A stretch of 64,000 nucleotides of DNA from assembly GCA_016617855.1 (NCBI GenBank), contig JAECUM010096238.1, forward strand, positions 62,001 to 126,000. The letters run 5' to 3'. Each line of letters opens with the position of its first letter. Positions within the stretch are counted from its first letter, which is position 1. The position numbers and the translations under genes are program-made. The notes under the pieces were generated by a model. The model had not been told where the DNA came from and ran no database searches. It worked only from the letters and a program-made list of their open reading frames with translations. The DNA is from Megalonaias nervosa (taxonomy: Eukaryota > Mollusca > Bivalvia > Unionida > Unionidae). This document shows, one piece after another, positions 1-11,602 of the stretch.

Positions 1-229
1 GTCCACCAAGGTCTGTACTCATATATTATGATCCATAAAGCCTACAGTAAACTTTGCTTTCAATTAGTGAGAAAATGCAATAATCTGAATCACTTCTGAT
101 TGTCAGTAATCATGCAAACTCATTTATGCTTAAGTTCATGAAGTCTACTTTCAAATTTTGGGGTTCATTTAAGAAAGTGTTTAAAAAGCTGAAAATTTTG
201 TCCTTACGTAAAACAATATAATAATAGAA

Positions 230-915
230 GTGTTTTGCAATACTTTATTTAAACATAACGTTGAAACTGAGATACAAAGTGCTTTGCAATACTTTATTTA
301 AACATAACGTTGAAACTGAGATACAAAGTGCTTTGCAATACTTTATTTAAACATAACGTTGAAACTGAGATACAAAGTGCTTTGCAATACTTTATTTAAA
401 CGTAACGTTGAAACTGAGATACAAAGTGCTTTGCAATACTTTATTTAAACGTAACGTTGAAACTGAGATACAAAGTGCTTTGCAATACTTTATTTAAACG
501 TAACGTTGAAACTGAGATACAAAGTGCTTTGCAATACTTTATCTAAACATAACGTTGAAACTAAGATACAAAGTGCTTTGCAATACTTTATTTAAACATA
601 ACGTTGAAACTGAGATACAAAGTGCTTTGCAATACTTTATTTAAACATAACGTTGAAACTGAGATACAAAGTGCTTTGCAATACTTTATTTAAACATAAC
701 GTTGAAACTGAGATACAAAGTGCTTTGCAATACTTTATTTAAACATAACGTTGAAACTGAGATACAAAGTGCTTTGCAATACTTTATTTAAACATAACGT
801 TGAAACTGAGATACAAAGTGCTTTGCAATACTTTATTTAAACATAACGTTGAAACTTAGATACAAAGTGCTTTGCAATACTTTATTTAAACATAACGTTG
901 AAACTGAGATACACA
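230..915. repeat. 49-bp satellite array, about 14 copies
   Basis: Fourteen nearly identical head-to-tail copies of a 49-bp unit (gtgctttgcaatactttatt ... gagatacaaa). Differences are single bases: cata/cgta in the middle, one tatcta, one ctaag and one cttag. The three cgta copies are adjacent, as expected from local unit-to-unit copying. There are no spacers and no coding sense. This homogeneity implies recent expansion or active homogenisation. Confidence 0.97.
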
Positions 916-2363
916 CACTATTAAAATGCTAAGTATTAACAACTACCGTTCCCACAATTTACTGAAACACTGAACATTACATTATGAGGTATTATTATTA
1001 TTTACAGAGGGTATCATTGCTCATTTTATTTCCCATTAAATTTGATTCAACAGCAACATTTTAACTTTAGAAAAAGTCCATTTCAGAAAGGTCAAGTTGT
1101 CACATTTTTCAAATTTGCTGGAAACAATATTTCATCAAATTAAAACTGATACTGTAACAACAAGCGCTGGACCCCAATTAATTTAAGGAAGCAATTCAAA
1201 CTAAACAAAATGTGGATCTGTACTAATTACATAACATGCTTTATACTTTGAAAATATTTTTTGCTTAACAGAGTGTAAATAGAGTTCAAAGCTGGAATTT
1301 ATACAAGTACAATTTTGTATAACTAAGAAAATCAACAGGTGCATGTCATCAAACACAAAATTATGAATTGAAAATCCATAAAAAAATCAATATAATAAAT
1401 AAAACAATCATGGAAGATTAAACAAGCAGGTGCAAAAAATGTTAATCTGACATTGCACTATGCAGCAGGTGCTAAAAACCTAATCTGACATTGCACTATG
1501 CAGCAGGTGCTAAAAACCTTAATCTGCTGTTGCATTCGCAGGAGGTGGCAGATCTTGATCTATGCAGTTCATATTTTGATACATGGATAAATACAGTACC
1601 ATATGCAGTACTCACTATAATGATGTCTCTATATAGTATTCCCTCACTATAAACTGTGCACATAAGTATACCCTCCCCATAAGGTGCTTACATACATTAC
1701 TCCTGCACTATAAGACACCTATATAAGTACTCACTCGTTATAAAGTGCTTATATGCATCACTTCCTCATCATAATGCACATATAGTGCTCTCTCAATATA
1801 AAGTATCTCTTTATGTACCCCTTCACAATAAGGCATCTCAGTATAAGGATGTTCCTTTTATGAACCAGGTATGGTCATGGTTTCCCATTTTGTTCTTTAA
1901 TAATAAGTCTAAATACCTCACTATAAGGTTGCCTCATGTATAAGGCAGTCTGCTTTAATATCTCCAACAAACAGTGTTATTGGGAGGGAATTTCCTAACT
2001 GAATAACCAAGAATGTTGATTGCAATGTTTATTTTAATGCTTGTTAAACATTTTAAGTTATGAACTGTTTCATGCCCCATGGACTGCCTTCTCTGCCAGT
2101 GACATGCCATGCTTCTCATGCCATGCCTTTCTAATCCCCAAACAAATTACCAGACTTCTCACAAGTGGCTGACATCTGCAGATCCTATCTTTAACCTCTG
2201 ACTTCTATTTCACATAAACCAGCAGATTTAAAAGTCAAACCTGAATTCCTGAAATAGCCTTAATTTTAACTTCTTTGTCGTAAATAATAACTTTAAAAGA
2301 GACTGGACAAATTGAAAAGCAATGTTAAAGTTACATATCACTAACACTTTCTTTGGAAATTGG
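916..2363. other. Non-coding, with two degenerate short tandem repeats
   Basis: No exon or gene was recognised. Positions 1428-1545 hold three copies of a roughly 39-bp unit (caggtgc...aatctgacattgcactatg). Positions 1600-1950 hold a decayed array built around cactataa with a period of about 35 bp. The rest is AT-rich unique-looking sequence, presumably intronic to the cytohesin gene. Confidence 0.6.
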
Positions 2364-2653
2364 TGTGTGTGAGTTTTGGATTTTTAACGTAGCTTTAACA
2401 ATTCTTCAGTCATAACACTACGATGTCTGCAGTGTGGCAATTTATAGTGATGTCTAGCACTGGGGCATCATGCGGTAGACATGAAGCATGATGTTCCATC
2501 CAGTTACATTATACTGTCACCATGCTGAGCACCAAGCAAGGCAGCTGCCACTACCATTTTTATAAGTCTTTGGTATGACTCGGCCAGGGTTCGAACCCAC
2601 AACCTGCATCTCCGAGGCAGACACTCTAACCACTAATTCACTGGTGTGGTCTT
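2364..2653 (-). mobile_element. tRNA-headed SINE, family 1, copy 1
   Basis: Read on the minus strand this begins with a tRNA-like head: tagtggttagagtg as an A-box-like element, then tgtgggttcgaaccc as a perfect B box (forward 2588-2602). A roughly 200-bp body follows and ends in a tttaacg...ttcagtcat segment. A second copy lies at 42756-43085 in the same orientation, with matching body (cgatgtctgcagtgtgg; gacatgaagcatga). The terminal tttaacg..ttcag-cat segment is of a kind widespread in mollusc SINEs, to my knowledge. It is a retroposon, not a functional tRNA gene. Confidence 0.8.
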
Positions 2654-3089
2654 TGGTAATACAGTATTAATGCTCACGTTATGCAATGTACCTTCTATTG
2701 CCAGTTTGCTTGTTTTATTTTTGGTCCTTCATGCTAACCGTACATCTGCAATATTACACCAAGATTCCACAACTTGATTCCTTATCTCACTGAAAAATCT
2801 TTCAAATGATAGCCTAATATCTGTCACACTCACAAAACACCTGAAAAGGTATGTATGGTATGTATATATTATCATGGTTTAAATGTACAATCATGGCCAT
2901 GTTGTTTAAAAAGTATACACTGTATGCACTGTATGAAAAGCAATTAAAAGTATGTCAACAGGATTATAAGACAAAATGGTAGAGATTTTAAAACACAAAA
3001 GGAAAATAAATCCTTCCAAATCAACATGAACATGTTGCCCTACAAAAAAATAACAAAAGTCTTTTGAAGGAACTGATGTTCAACTGATT

Positions 3090-3740
3090 GAAAAGAATTT
3101 CCAGGACTTCAGAACTGGACAATTTCTTCTTTTTAACAGATGAGTGTATTGAAAACATCTTTGATATTCTTGAGCAATATGACTCTCAAATTATTCATTA
3201 TGTAAGGTTCATGTCACTTTTATTTGGGGCAAACAAAACACTATTAGAAGACTTTTGGTTAAAACCCCATGCCAATATGACCATCAAATGAGGAGATACA
3301 ATGACAAGAATTTCATATGTTCAATGTGGCAGCCATACTAGATGTCTGCAGGGCTTCATTATCATTTAGGACTCTATATATCATAAGAAGTCTCTTGGTG
3401 AAAACCCTATGTGACACAACCATTATTTTTGAAGCAGTAGTGATATGATTTTAAAGATCGTCACCAAGGTTGGCATATTGTCTCTCAGATCAGTACCATA
3501 TTCATTCAGAACCATACGATTAAGTATTTTGGTAAAATCCCCATGCAGAAATGGTTTTCCACTGAGAAAGACCAGTGACAAGAAGATTTTGAAGATGGCT
3601 GCTATTTTGGCAAATGTTCAAATTCTGATTGGCAGCAATTCATTCAGGACGAAATGGATCTGAAAATTACTATTCTGGTGAAAACCCCGGATAGCCTTTC
3701 ATTCAGGAGGCACAGCAATATGTACTTTCTTGGGTGGTGG
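3090..3740. repeat. Degenerate dispersed/tandem repeat related to 26390-27440
   Basis: Loose repeats of the phrases 'tttggt(g/t)aaaacccc(a/c)tg', 'atgaccat..aatgagga..aatgacaag' and 'gatggctgc(t/c)at' recur about every 110-150 bp. The same phrases fill 26390-27440. The short reading frames here carry no recognisable protein. Confidence 0.55.
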
Positions 3741-5022
3741 TGGCTTACAACTAATTAACTAATTTTAATGTTCTAATATTTACCTGTTGCTATTGTGTAG
3801 CTCATATTTTTTTTCCAGGTTGCAAATACCTTTGCCATATCAGGAGAATTTGTCCTCCCATGAAAGTGAATCAGAAGACTTTAGAAAATGAAATCACCCT
3901 TGGTCCAACCTGCAGATACCTTGCCCATGACCATTGTTCTTCATTCTTTTTTGGGGATGCAGCCTAAACTAGTGGGAAATATCAACAGATAAGTATTATA
4001 TCATTAAAATTAGCTTGACCCTTGCCCCTAAATTACTTGCTATTGCATTACTGAATTAATCAATTTGGTGGGATTCTGATGATCCTACAAATGGCCTGTA
4101 GAACAGTGGGCTACTGCTGGCTGGTATCCAGATGGGTCACTTTTTGCACAATCAGACCCAAGGAAATATATCTTCACTCTGGTAAAAGCCAATGAGCAAA
4201 GGTAAAAAGAGGAAAGGTAGTGTGAGATAGCAAAAGTGAGACTTCCATCACATCCTCCAGACACTAATGAGTTAGATAGGTCTATGAGGTAGCAATTGCT
4301 CAAACCTCATGAGCTTAACTGCATCAATGAAAGGTCGCTGTCAAGAAGGGACTGATAAATAGGAAAGGCAATCCACATTGAATGGTGGAAACTGAAAGAT
4401 CAGAGGAACCCTTAAGGGGAAGGAGAAGATAGGTTTTTTTTACCACATCTTCTCCCTTCAGAAGCTGCCAAGAAAAGCATAAACTGGACATAAAAGTCTA
4501 ACTGGATTTGTCCCAGCACAGACAAAACTGAAGCTGTGAATCTCAACCCAAAGTGGAGCAACCAATGGCAGATGGTGTTTGCTAAAAACCTAGTTGGCAA
4601 CGTGGAGAAGCCAACTCATAATTATGCTAAATGGCATACAGCCTGGCACTATGGAAAGGCCATGAGGCTTGTTCCTTTGTTGTGCAGATGCTAAGAGATG
4701 GGAGGCTTGATTTTCTCAAAGGAAGCTTCACCCAATGGTTCATTGGGGTTTTTAGTTAGAGACTAAAAGATGCATTAGCAAGTGAGACATTGGTCTTGAG
4801 TGTTGTTTTTCTTCAAAATGGAAGAGAAGACAATCAGCCACTATACTCAAAGAAGGATTGACACATTTCCTGCTGTTTCAATCCCCAAAGATTCTCCACT
4901 TGGCATCATGGACCTTAGACCACTTTTGACAACCACAGTCCTTCACTCTTTGAGAGAATGCTATTATAAATACACAAACATTCCATCATTTTGCAATATC
5001 CATACAAAGCCAAAACCATCAC

Positions 5023-5243
5023 TACCATATATACTCGCTTATAAGATGAGCCCGACTGCAAACTGCACAGACTCAGATCTGATGTCACATAATATGCCAG
5101 CAGATCTCGTTCTGTGCAATTTGTAAGGAGTAATCAGTAGAACAAACAGCACAGACCCTGATTGGCAGGCACATTATGCTATGGCAGATGAGGATCTTTG
5201 TTGTTTGCAGTTTACCTTTACATATAAACAAGTATATATAGTA
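5023..5243. mobile_element. MITE family A, copy 1
   Basis: A 221-bp element with imperfect inverted ends: taccatatatactcgcttat on the left, and agtatatatagta (read as tactatatatact on the other strand) on the right. Inside, both halves contain gcaaac..cagactcagatct-like segments. Two related copies occur at 18031-18330 and 22271-22488, so this is a mobile family rather than chance. The TA ends suggest a TA-targeting superfamily (Tc1/mariner or pogo), but no transposase is present. Confidence 0.72.
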
Positions 5244-6618
5244 AATAATATATGTTTCACATGTGATGTATGTTTAACACATCTGTTATCATCTAATGAT
5301 TAAAGTATTTTGTAGCATTTTGGTAGGTGTCTGCTCCTATCCAAAAAGCATTCCAGTATGTGTATATATTGTTGCACTGTTATTGTTGTATTGGTGCAAT
5401 TAGCTACATCATCAAAATGAGTGCTAAAAGGTCAGGGACATTTTCTAAAATAAAATACCTCTCCAAAATGCTGATGTGGAGGACAGATTTTTCTCGGAAC
5501 ATTAACCCTGAAAAATCAGTCCTTTCAGCTCCAGATGAGTTCTATACCCTGATTCTGATGTACCTGGGAACAGATATGAGTCTGAGGGCATGCATGGGGA
5601 CTCCTGTCAGAAACAGGCCCTGATTTGTCCACCAAAACTGATCAATGTGGAAATCTACACCAAGAGAAAATCTGAGCATTCAGTTCATCCTTATGTGGTT
5701 TCCAGCTTGATGAAAGGAGAAACTGGAGAAGGCACAAGTATAGTCAACCTTGGGGAACAATATAAGGTCCCCAGTAGAGAATAATGACATTTGACAATGG
5801 GCCCTGTGGTCAATCTTTGCTGGTTTGATGAGTCAGGAAATGATGCAGAGGACTGGTGCTCCTGGTCTATGAGATACTGAAAGCCCCCACAAAGACAGTC
5901 TCTGCTTCTGTTCTACATGTAAGCAGTCCTCAGAAGGTTTCTATGATTTAGTAAGACCTTGGATACATGAAGAGAAACATCCCTGCATAGATGGAGAAAT
6001 TTCACTGACAAGGCATGGACAATGCTAACACATGCCAAGATGTTTTTGCCATAGTTTCCAACAAACGATGAAGGGTAATTGGTGACACCATTAGCAGGCT
6101 GAACGCCGCCACTGAAAAGTGGTCAGAGGCTAAGATTATTGTGACCTGGCCTATTGTCCTAAAGTTTCCAGTATTCAAACAGGCCCAGGTCAGCAAGGAA
6201 ACACACTTCAGTCCCTTCTGCACCTTCTTGAAAATGTTTTTTAATGCTACTTCACCAGAATGGATGGTCATATCAACATGGAGTTTTCACTTATGATATC
6301 CAGTTTGTCTTAAGTGAAAATGGTATCAATCTGGTGTTCAATACATGGCCACCACACCAGCCATCTTGAAAGTCTTGTTACAGCCACTCCTGATTGGTCA
6401 GTCATGTTGGCAAAGGTTTTTCACAAGAAGACTTCTTGTGATTTTTAGTTGGTATCAAATGAACATGGTTCTGGGCTTTTCCAAAGGTCTAGTAAGGACC
6501 AGGACTTTGATTGACCACACAATCTAACCTTAAGTTTAGCGCAGCATCATGTCTAGAAAAAAGGTCTTCAGGAATGTTTCTCTAAGATTAGTGTTAGATT
6601 AAAGTACAAATCAAAAGA
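5244..6618. other. No gene recognised
   Basis: Several short open frames (for example 5327-5784 plus, 6002-6271 minus, 6345-6527 plus) occur, but none shows a domain, splice-site framing or a recognisable sequence. Treated as intronic or intergenic sequence of the cytohesin locus. Confidence 0.5.
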
Positions 6619-6765
6619 GTCATTGTACATGGAAAAGCATGGAAATACACACTTCAGTCCCTGAAGTCACTGTACATGGAAAAGCATGGAAATACACGCT
6701 TCAGTCCCTGAAGTCATTGTACATGGAAAAGCATGGAAATACATGCTTCAGTCCCTGAAGTCACT
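6619..6765. repeat. About 47-bp tandem repeat, 3 copies
   Basis: Three copies of cattgtacatggaaaagcat + ggaaatacacacttcagtccctgaag with few changes. The sequence after it, to 7700, is unique-looking with no gene recognised. Confidence 0.9.
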
Positions 6766-7704
6766 GGTTATACAGGAACATTGTAGCAATATAGAACATT
6801 TCATCATTCTCAATCAGACCAAGGTCATCACATCTGAGGACAACACATGGCAAAGGAAGGTGAAGGAGGCAACTGAAATAAGACAGTGGAGGTCAACACT
6901 AAACAGGGATGAGGGGCTTTAATTACCACCTATCTAAACCAGTCTCCTCATATCACATGACCATTATAAGTCAACTTGATCTACATTAGTCTGATGAAGA
7001 CAGTGTGATATTGCCAAAACTTTTGAACTCAAGAGATATTTATGCTGTTATATGGGAAATTACTAATGATTAGGATACATATTCTATACAATTTTCTTCA
7101 ATATTCAGCAGTCACAATTATATCAGTCATTGAACTTTTTATTCTTTAAACTGAGAATTCATCTGAGACAGATGTTGCAAGCGCAGGCACTCAGTTTTGT
7201 CAGTAAAAAGGACAAACTTATTTACAACACCTGCTTACCTTCTACAAATTAACACAAGGTGATGTGGTTTTTAATGGCCCCTACCACAGCCAATTCCATG
7301 CTAATTCTGTTATCCCAACTTCATGTTCAGCATAAAGCAGATATTCAAATGTGTACCTGATGTACACTGCATTCTTATTGGTTCTTATTGTGTGTTCTGG
7401 TTCAGGGTAAACAATAACCACCAATCAGAACTTAGATTAGTTTCTGTGTTATCCACAGGAAGTACTGACAAAGTAACAAAGAAACTTTGTGCAAATGTGG
7501 TCATTCAATGATCTGTAAAGTACTTAAATTGTACATGGGAATTGTACATGGGAAGCAAATTTGGAATGACTCTTTACATGTTGACATGCTGATGAGATAA
7601 ATAAAACATGAACATGCTGATGGGATAAATAAAAGAAGTAAAAAAAGGGGGAGGGGGGCAGTTTTAAAACAGCATGAGATTGTCACCTTGCATACATTTT
7701 TATT

Positions 7705-7941
7705 TTATTTTCTTAGAATCGCAGTGGGTGCTGTCAACAGTTTTCCTTCTTCAACAAAAACAAGCTCCCTTGACCATGGTAGTTGTTTTGCATCTGCAGT
7801 AAGGACAATGTGATTTGCATACAACCCTACTTCCACACCCAGACTTGTTATAGACGAGATTTTTGTTACATAAGGAAATTGCACTATTTCTTCTATTTTG
7901 AAGATAACTCTGTAATGTCTTCCAAGTTTAAGTGAAGACAT
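7705..7941 (-). CDS. Unrecognised 78-codon reading frame, possible terminal exon
   Basis: On the minus strand an open frame runs from ATG 7941 to TAA 7705. The protein looks real in composition: LKLGRHYRVIFKIEEI, then alternating beta-like strands (VEVGLYANHIVLTADAK), then RELVFVEEGKLLTAP. The stop overlaps AATAAA-like bases, as in a compact terminal exon. An in-frame TGA lies 24 bases upstream of the ATG. Either the frame starts here or an acceptor lies inside it (two AG sites follow a weak pyrimidine tract, at ...cttggaag and ...cattacag). I do not recognise it with confidence. The pattern L-K-x-x-x-x-Y-x-V-x-F-x-I weakly recalls the C20orf27/ADISSP (DUF4517) beta-sandwich family, but identity by eye is low. 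It lies inside a cytohesin intron on the same strand. It could be a nested gene, a retrocopied fragment or chance. Confidence 0.3.
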   Translation of the reverse strand: MSSLKLGRHYRVIFKIEEIVQFPYVTKISSITSLGVEVGLYANHIVLTADAKQLPWSRELVFVEEGKLLTAPTAILRK

Positions 7942-8020
7942 GAAATTGGTAATTTTTTTAAATCATTCATGCATTGCAAAACAAAGGACATGGTGGTCAA
8001 GATGAGTCATGCATCTGATC

Positions 8021-8121
8021 AAATGGGGCAGCCCGAAATGACCTTCAAATAGGGGAAGCCCAAAATGACCTTCAAATGTGGCAGCCCAAAATGACCTTCA
8101 AATGGGGCAGCCTGAAATGAC
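8021..8121. repeat. 27-bp tandem repeat, 4 copies
   Basis: Four copies of ggggcagcccgaaatgacct tcaaat. The next 550 bases hold two overlapping open frames on opposite strands (8122-8541 minus, 8183-8446 plus) with no recognisable protein. They lead up to the pogo-like element. Confidence 0.88.
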
Positions 8122-9287
8122 CTAAGTTGAATTAAAATCAGTGACAACTAACAGGTAGTCTATTTTTGTTATCTTGTCATGAATGAGAATGACACAAATA
8201 GATGCTATGTCTCTGTCAGTCAGTAATCTGCATACTGGAAATACAACCAATATGTCAACACACATAAAAAGGTCACAAACTCCCACTGACAGACCTTCTA
8301 AAGATGGAAAAATGGTCAAGTTGATGTGTGTATCGATAATATATTGTACCGAAGGCTGTTTTGTGAACTGTATCGATATGAGGCACAGGTGTATTGTTTC
8401 AGACCTAATACAAGCCCATATTCCAAGTGTGAGATCAGACATATAGACCCTAGTGTGGTAAAATGAAAACTGTTGATGGCTGGACAAAACCCAACACACA
8501 CTACTAATGTAGGGCCATACTATAAGCTTACACAGTCTCATAGCCTGGTCAGCTAATAATGAATATTTGAAATATTTCAGCTGAAATGAAACGAAGATAA
8601 GATGACCAGTCTGTATTGTTTTGTACTGCAGATATGACTATAAAACTGGAGTTCTTGATAAAGCAGTGTACAGTGGGACCCCGCTATAGCACGCTCCATT
8701 ATAACACAAATTTGGATGTAACATGGTTGTGGCATGGCTCCCGAAATTTCATTTACCTTATTACCTTGTAAAAAAAAAAAATTTCTTATAAGTATGAAAA
8801 ATAAAACAGGTAAAAAGTTTTATTAACATTTTGGAGAAGAGACTGAATATAAATTCGAATATAAGACGATTGTGGCATGGTTCTTGAAATATCATATACA
8901 TGTACAGTAAAAACTGTCTTGAGCGACCTCTGCAATGAGCGACCACCTGTCATGTATGACCACAATTGTAATGCACAGATTGATTTTATTATATAAACGC
9001 TCTGCTATGAGCGACCACATGCCGAACGTGACCAGCGACGGCGATATCTTGGCAAAATGTGCATTTCGACACTGCTACGAACGACCGCATTGCAAAAAAC
9101 GAAGATAAACTCCACCAACCTTTGTTTAATCCCTGTAAGAATGACCGCTCATACCATTCCAAATATAAAAAAGAAAAAAAAAAAATAGGCTGGCTACCGA
9201 TCTCTGATTTTTTTTTTTTGTTTGCTAGGCTTGTAGTGTTTTATAGTTTCTGTCGTAAACCAGACTAAAGTATATGGAGATTATTTC

Positions 9288-9388
9288 CTAGCCTGGTTCC
9301 CTGCTTTGTGTGCTCCTTGTGTTGTTCTCCATTATTCGTATAGGGGTGAGGAAATCAGAAAGCATACAAAGCAGGGAACCAGACTAAT
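9288..9388. mobile_element. Foldback/MITE-like palindrome
   Basis: Arms tagcctggttccctgctttg and its near complement (caaagcagggaaccagactaa) face each other across about 55 bases. This could form a long hairpin. It sits in the nested pogo element. Related scraps (aaccagactaa near 9256, aaaccaggctaa near 9600) suggest decayed neighbours of the same kind. Confidence 0.6.
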
Positions 9389-10091
9389 TATTCCCGTAAT
9401 TAACCTGCTTCCCGGCCTTTGTAGGACTTGGCATCCCTATGACGACTGTATTGCGAGAACTGACAGACACCAGTGACCTTTATGTAATCAATTATTACAA
9501 TGACCGCTTGATTAGTATCGATTGTTCTGATCAAAAACAAATATCAAAAGAATATTTAAAAAACGACTGTTGCTACCAGTGATAGATGCTATAGTCCGTA
9601 AACCAGGCTAATGTACATGTCATTAAATGCCGTTGAAGTGTCAAAGTTGATGTAGTGGTTGCGTATTTTCTTTGTCTCGAGTTAATCGGTATTGCAGGGG
9701 GTGAATAAGGTCATTGTCTATTAAACCAGCAAGAGAGAATCATTTGCGGGATTCAATTGATAGTGTTCAAGACTTATGATGTTTGTTCCCCCCATGTTAA
9801 GTGATGACATCCCAATCACAAAGCTGTCGTCTATTCAAGTTGGTGCAACCGGGTTACACACTTTGCTTATAGAATTAATCCCTGTATGTTATCTTTGAAT
9901 GAAACCGTTGACTTTTGTCACTGAGTAAATGGTCCTGTTTCTGGATGAGATAATTGTTTCTTTTTATTTCATTAATTGTTAGATATGCAATGCACATGTA
10001 TAGATTTTTCATATTTTCCCACAGCCACCGTCTTTATGTTCGATGTTACAACTGAGCACTAATAATTTTAACAACTAGAATTTTAATAATA

Positions 10092-10215
10092 ATGGACGAA
10101 CCTCCAACTAAAAAGAGACAAATTTTAAGGCTGGAGAAATGAATTATTTTAACTGAAAGAAGTGAAAAAGTGCAGACCACTCGCAAAAAAGCGGTTTAAA
10201 CGTCGGTAAAACAAA
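10092..10215 (+). pseudogene. Pogo-type transposase N-terminus, decayed
   Basis: ATG 10092 begins MDEPPTKKRQILRLEK, then a TGA, after which the same frame continues in a way that fits a CENP-B/pogo N-terminal helix-turn-helix: acidic start, K-K-R/K, 'L-x-x-E-K-x-x-x-I-x-x-x-x-S-E-K-x-x-x-x-x-A', and a V-x-K-x-Q-I end. At least three stops interrupt it and no catalytic DDD domain follows. This fixes the nested element as pogo-like. It is non-functional. Confidence 0.6.
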
Positions 10216-11231
10216 TTTAGGTTGTTATAAAAGAAAACGAGTAATTCAGAAACGATTTCATATGCTAAAATATGTGATCTTCAAATGTAAATGTGATTTC
10301 ATGTTTAAGGATAGAAGGATATCTTTATTACAATATAATTTTGTTTTTAGATGAATGCTTACAATATTTTAGCAACAACTATTAATAAAGAATAGAATAT
10401 ATGTACAGTGATTGTGGTTATTTTTCTTGAAATTGTTCTGAAACTGGACCTTGGAAACTGGTATTTTTGTACTAACCTGCTATGAAAGACCACCTGTCTT
10501 GAGAGACTGCTTTTTGTTGGCAGAAGGGGTGGTCTCTCATAACAGGTTTTACTGTATTATTCTTGTACACGGAAAACATTTCTTCTTTGGGGAGGTAATC
10601 ACGTATGGATTTGAATATAAAACAATCGTGATGTGGTTCCTAAAATTTTTTAATTTAACCAATTTCTTACAGTTTTGTGCCAAAATAAACATCGGAAATA
10701 CAAGTTTCTGAACCAATGGCTGGGCCTTTTGAGAACTTTGATCGTTGTTTATTGTTGAAAAATGACAGCTCATAAGTGTTAATCTTACTATTACTGATCC
10801 ATGAGCAATGAAGCCATCAAGTCTACTTTGTGTTTGTCTTCAATGCATTCTGTATACAGTCGTTGCTCAAACAATATCCGAGATATGTTCTCTAAACTGA
10901 CTACACAACTAAGCAAGAAACAATGCGGCGGTTGATAAAAGATTCTCACCTGAATTTATAGATCAATTAATTTAAGTACATTGCTCATCATCAAAGTCAA
11001 TTGCCGAGCTAAATTTGTTCAAATTATGGGGCAACGATTTATAAAACATCAAAGAAATGAAAGCCGCAAACATGTGCGCGTGGCTTGGCGGTGTTGTTTT
11101 ATGGAATCAGTTGACCAGTGAATAATGTTGTCCACTTCCTACAAATATACCCCCATTGTTGACTGACAATTATTCTTGCTGTAGTCTTTTAAACTAATAG
11201 GTGTAAAAGTGTTAGATAGTGGACATTTTGA

Positions 11232-11602
11232 ATGGAAATTGGGAAACGGAAATGTAAAGCTTTTACTCTTAAAGGAAAGATGCAGTCACGCGACCGTGTT
11301 AATGAATGGCTCAATTTTGATAATGACTGCCCAGTTGCAGGTCACATTTTGATGCAGAAATTGTTCAAAATATTATGTTCAATAACACCAATGGTGATGA
11401 TGACAATGGTGATGATTCTGATGACACTGAGGACACCACACCTGAGGATAATCCACCGTCAGCAACAGAAGCAGTAAAAAATTTAGAGTGTGCTTTGAGA
11501 TGGATGGAGACGCAAGATATTGACTATGTTCGAATTCTTCAGTTAAGAAATATGATTGATTTTTTGCAAAGAGCAAACGTGACAGTAGCTGAAAGCAGCT
11601 GA
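11232..11602 (+). pseudogene. Tigger/pogo transposase, internally deleted and frameshifted
   Basis: The start MEIGKRKCKAFTLKGKM resembles the first helix of Tigger-type transposases. It is followed almost at once by a frame matching their C-terminus: VNEWLNFDNDCPVAGHI, then an acidic Asp/Glu/Thr run, then EAVKNLECALRWMETQD..ILQLRNMIDFL and a stop. In active relatives the A-L-R-W-x-E-Q/T-Q helix closes the protein after the catalytic domain. Here the several hundred residues between the two ends are missing, and a frameshift lies near 11365. It is a deletion derivative of the kind moved by a full-length relative. Confidence 0.66.

Larger units (their letters stand above)
8905..10554 (+). mobile_element. 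Second pogo-like element nested in copy 1
   Basis: Inverted ends cagtaaaaactgtcttgagc (8905) and ...aacaggttttactg (ending 10554) are flanked by TA at 8903-8904 and 10555-10556. The sub-terminal gagcgacc/ggtctctcata motifs repeat inward on both sides. Copy 2 of the host element (27528-29514) carries the uninterrupted sequence around its base 27610 (atacatgtatttttcttgtacacg), which is the empty site with one TA. A decayed transposase N-terminus lies at 10092-10215, and a 100-bp foldback at 9288-9388. Confidence 0.87.

Noticed and set aside
230..915. CRISPR-like regular repeat
   Set aside because: The 49-bp units are contiguous with no unique spacers, and the DNA is eukaryotic.
2588..2652. tRNA gene (perfect B box)
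   Set aside because: The head continues into a long conserved body shared with a second copy, and no full cloverleaf forms; it is a SINE.
5327..5784. Two plus-strand frames (98 and 64 codons) overlapping in different frames
   Set aside because: No domain, no good context and no continuity between them.
8122..8541. 139-codon minus-strand frame
   Set aside because: An overlapping 87-codon plus-strand frame, no recognisable motif and no splice framing; likely chance in AT-rich DNA.
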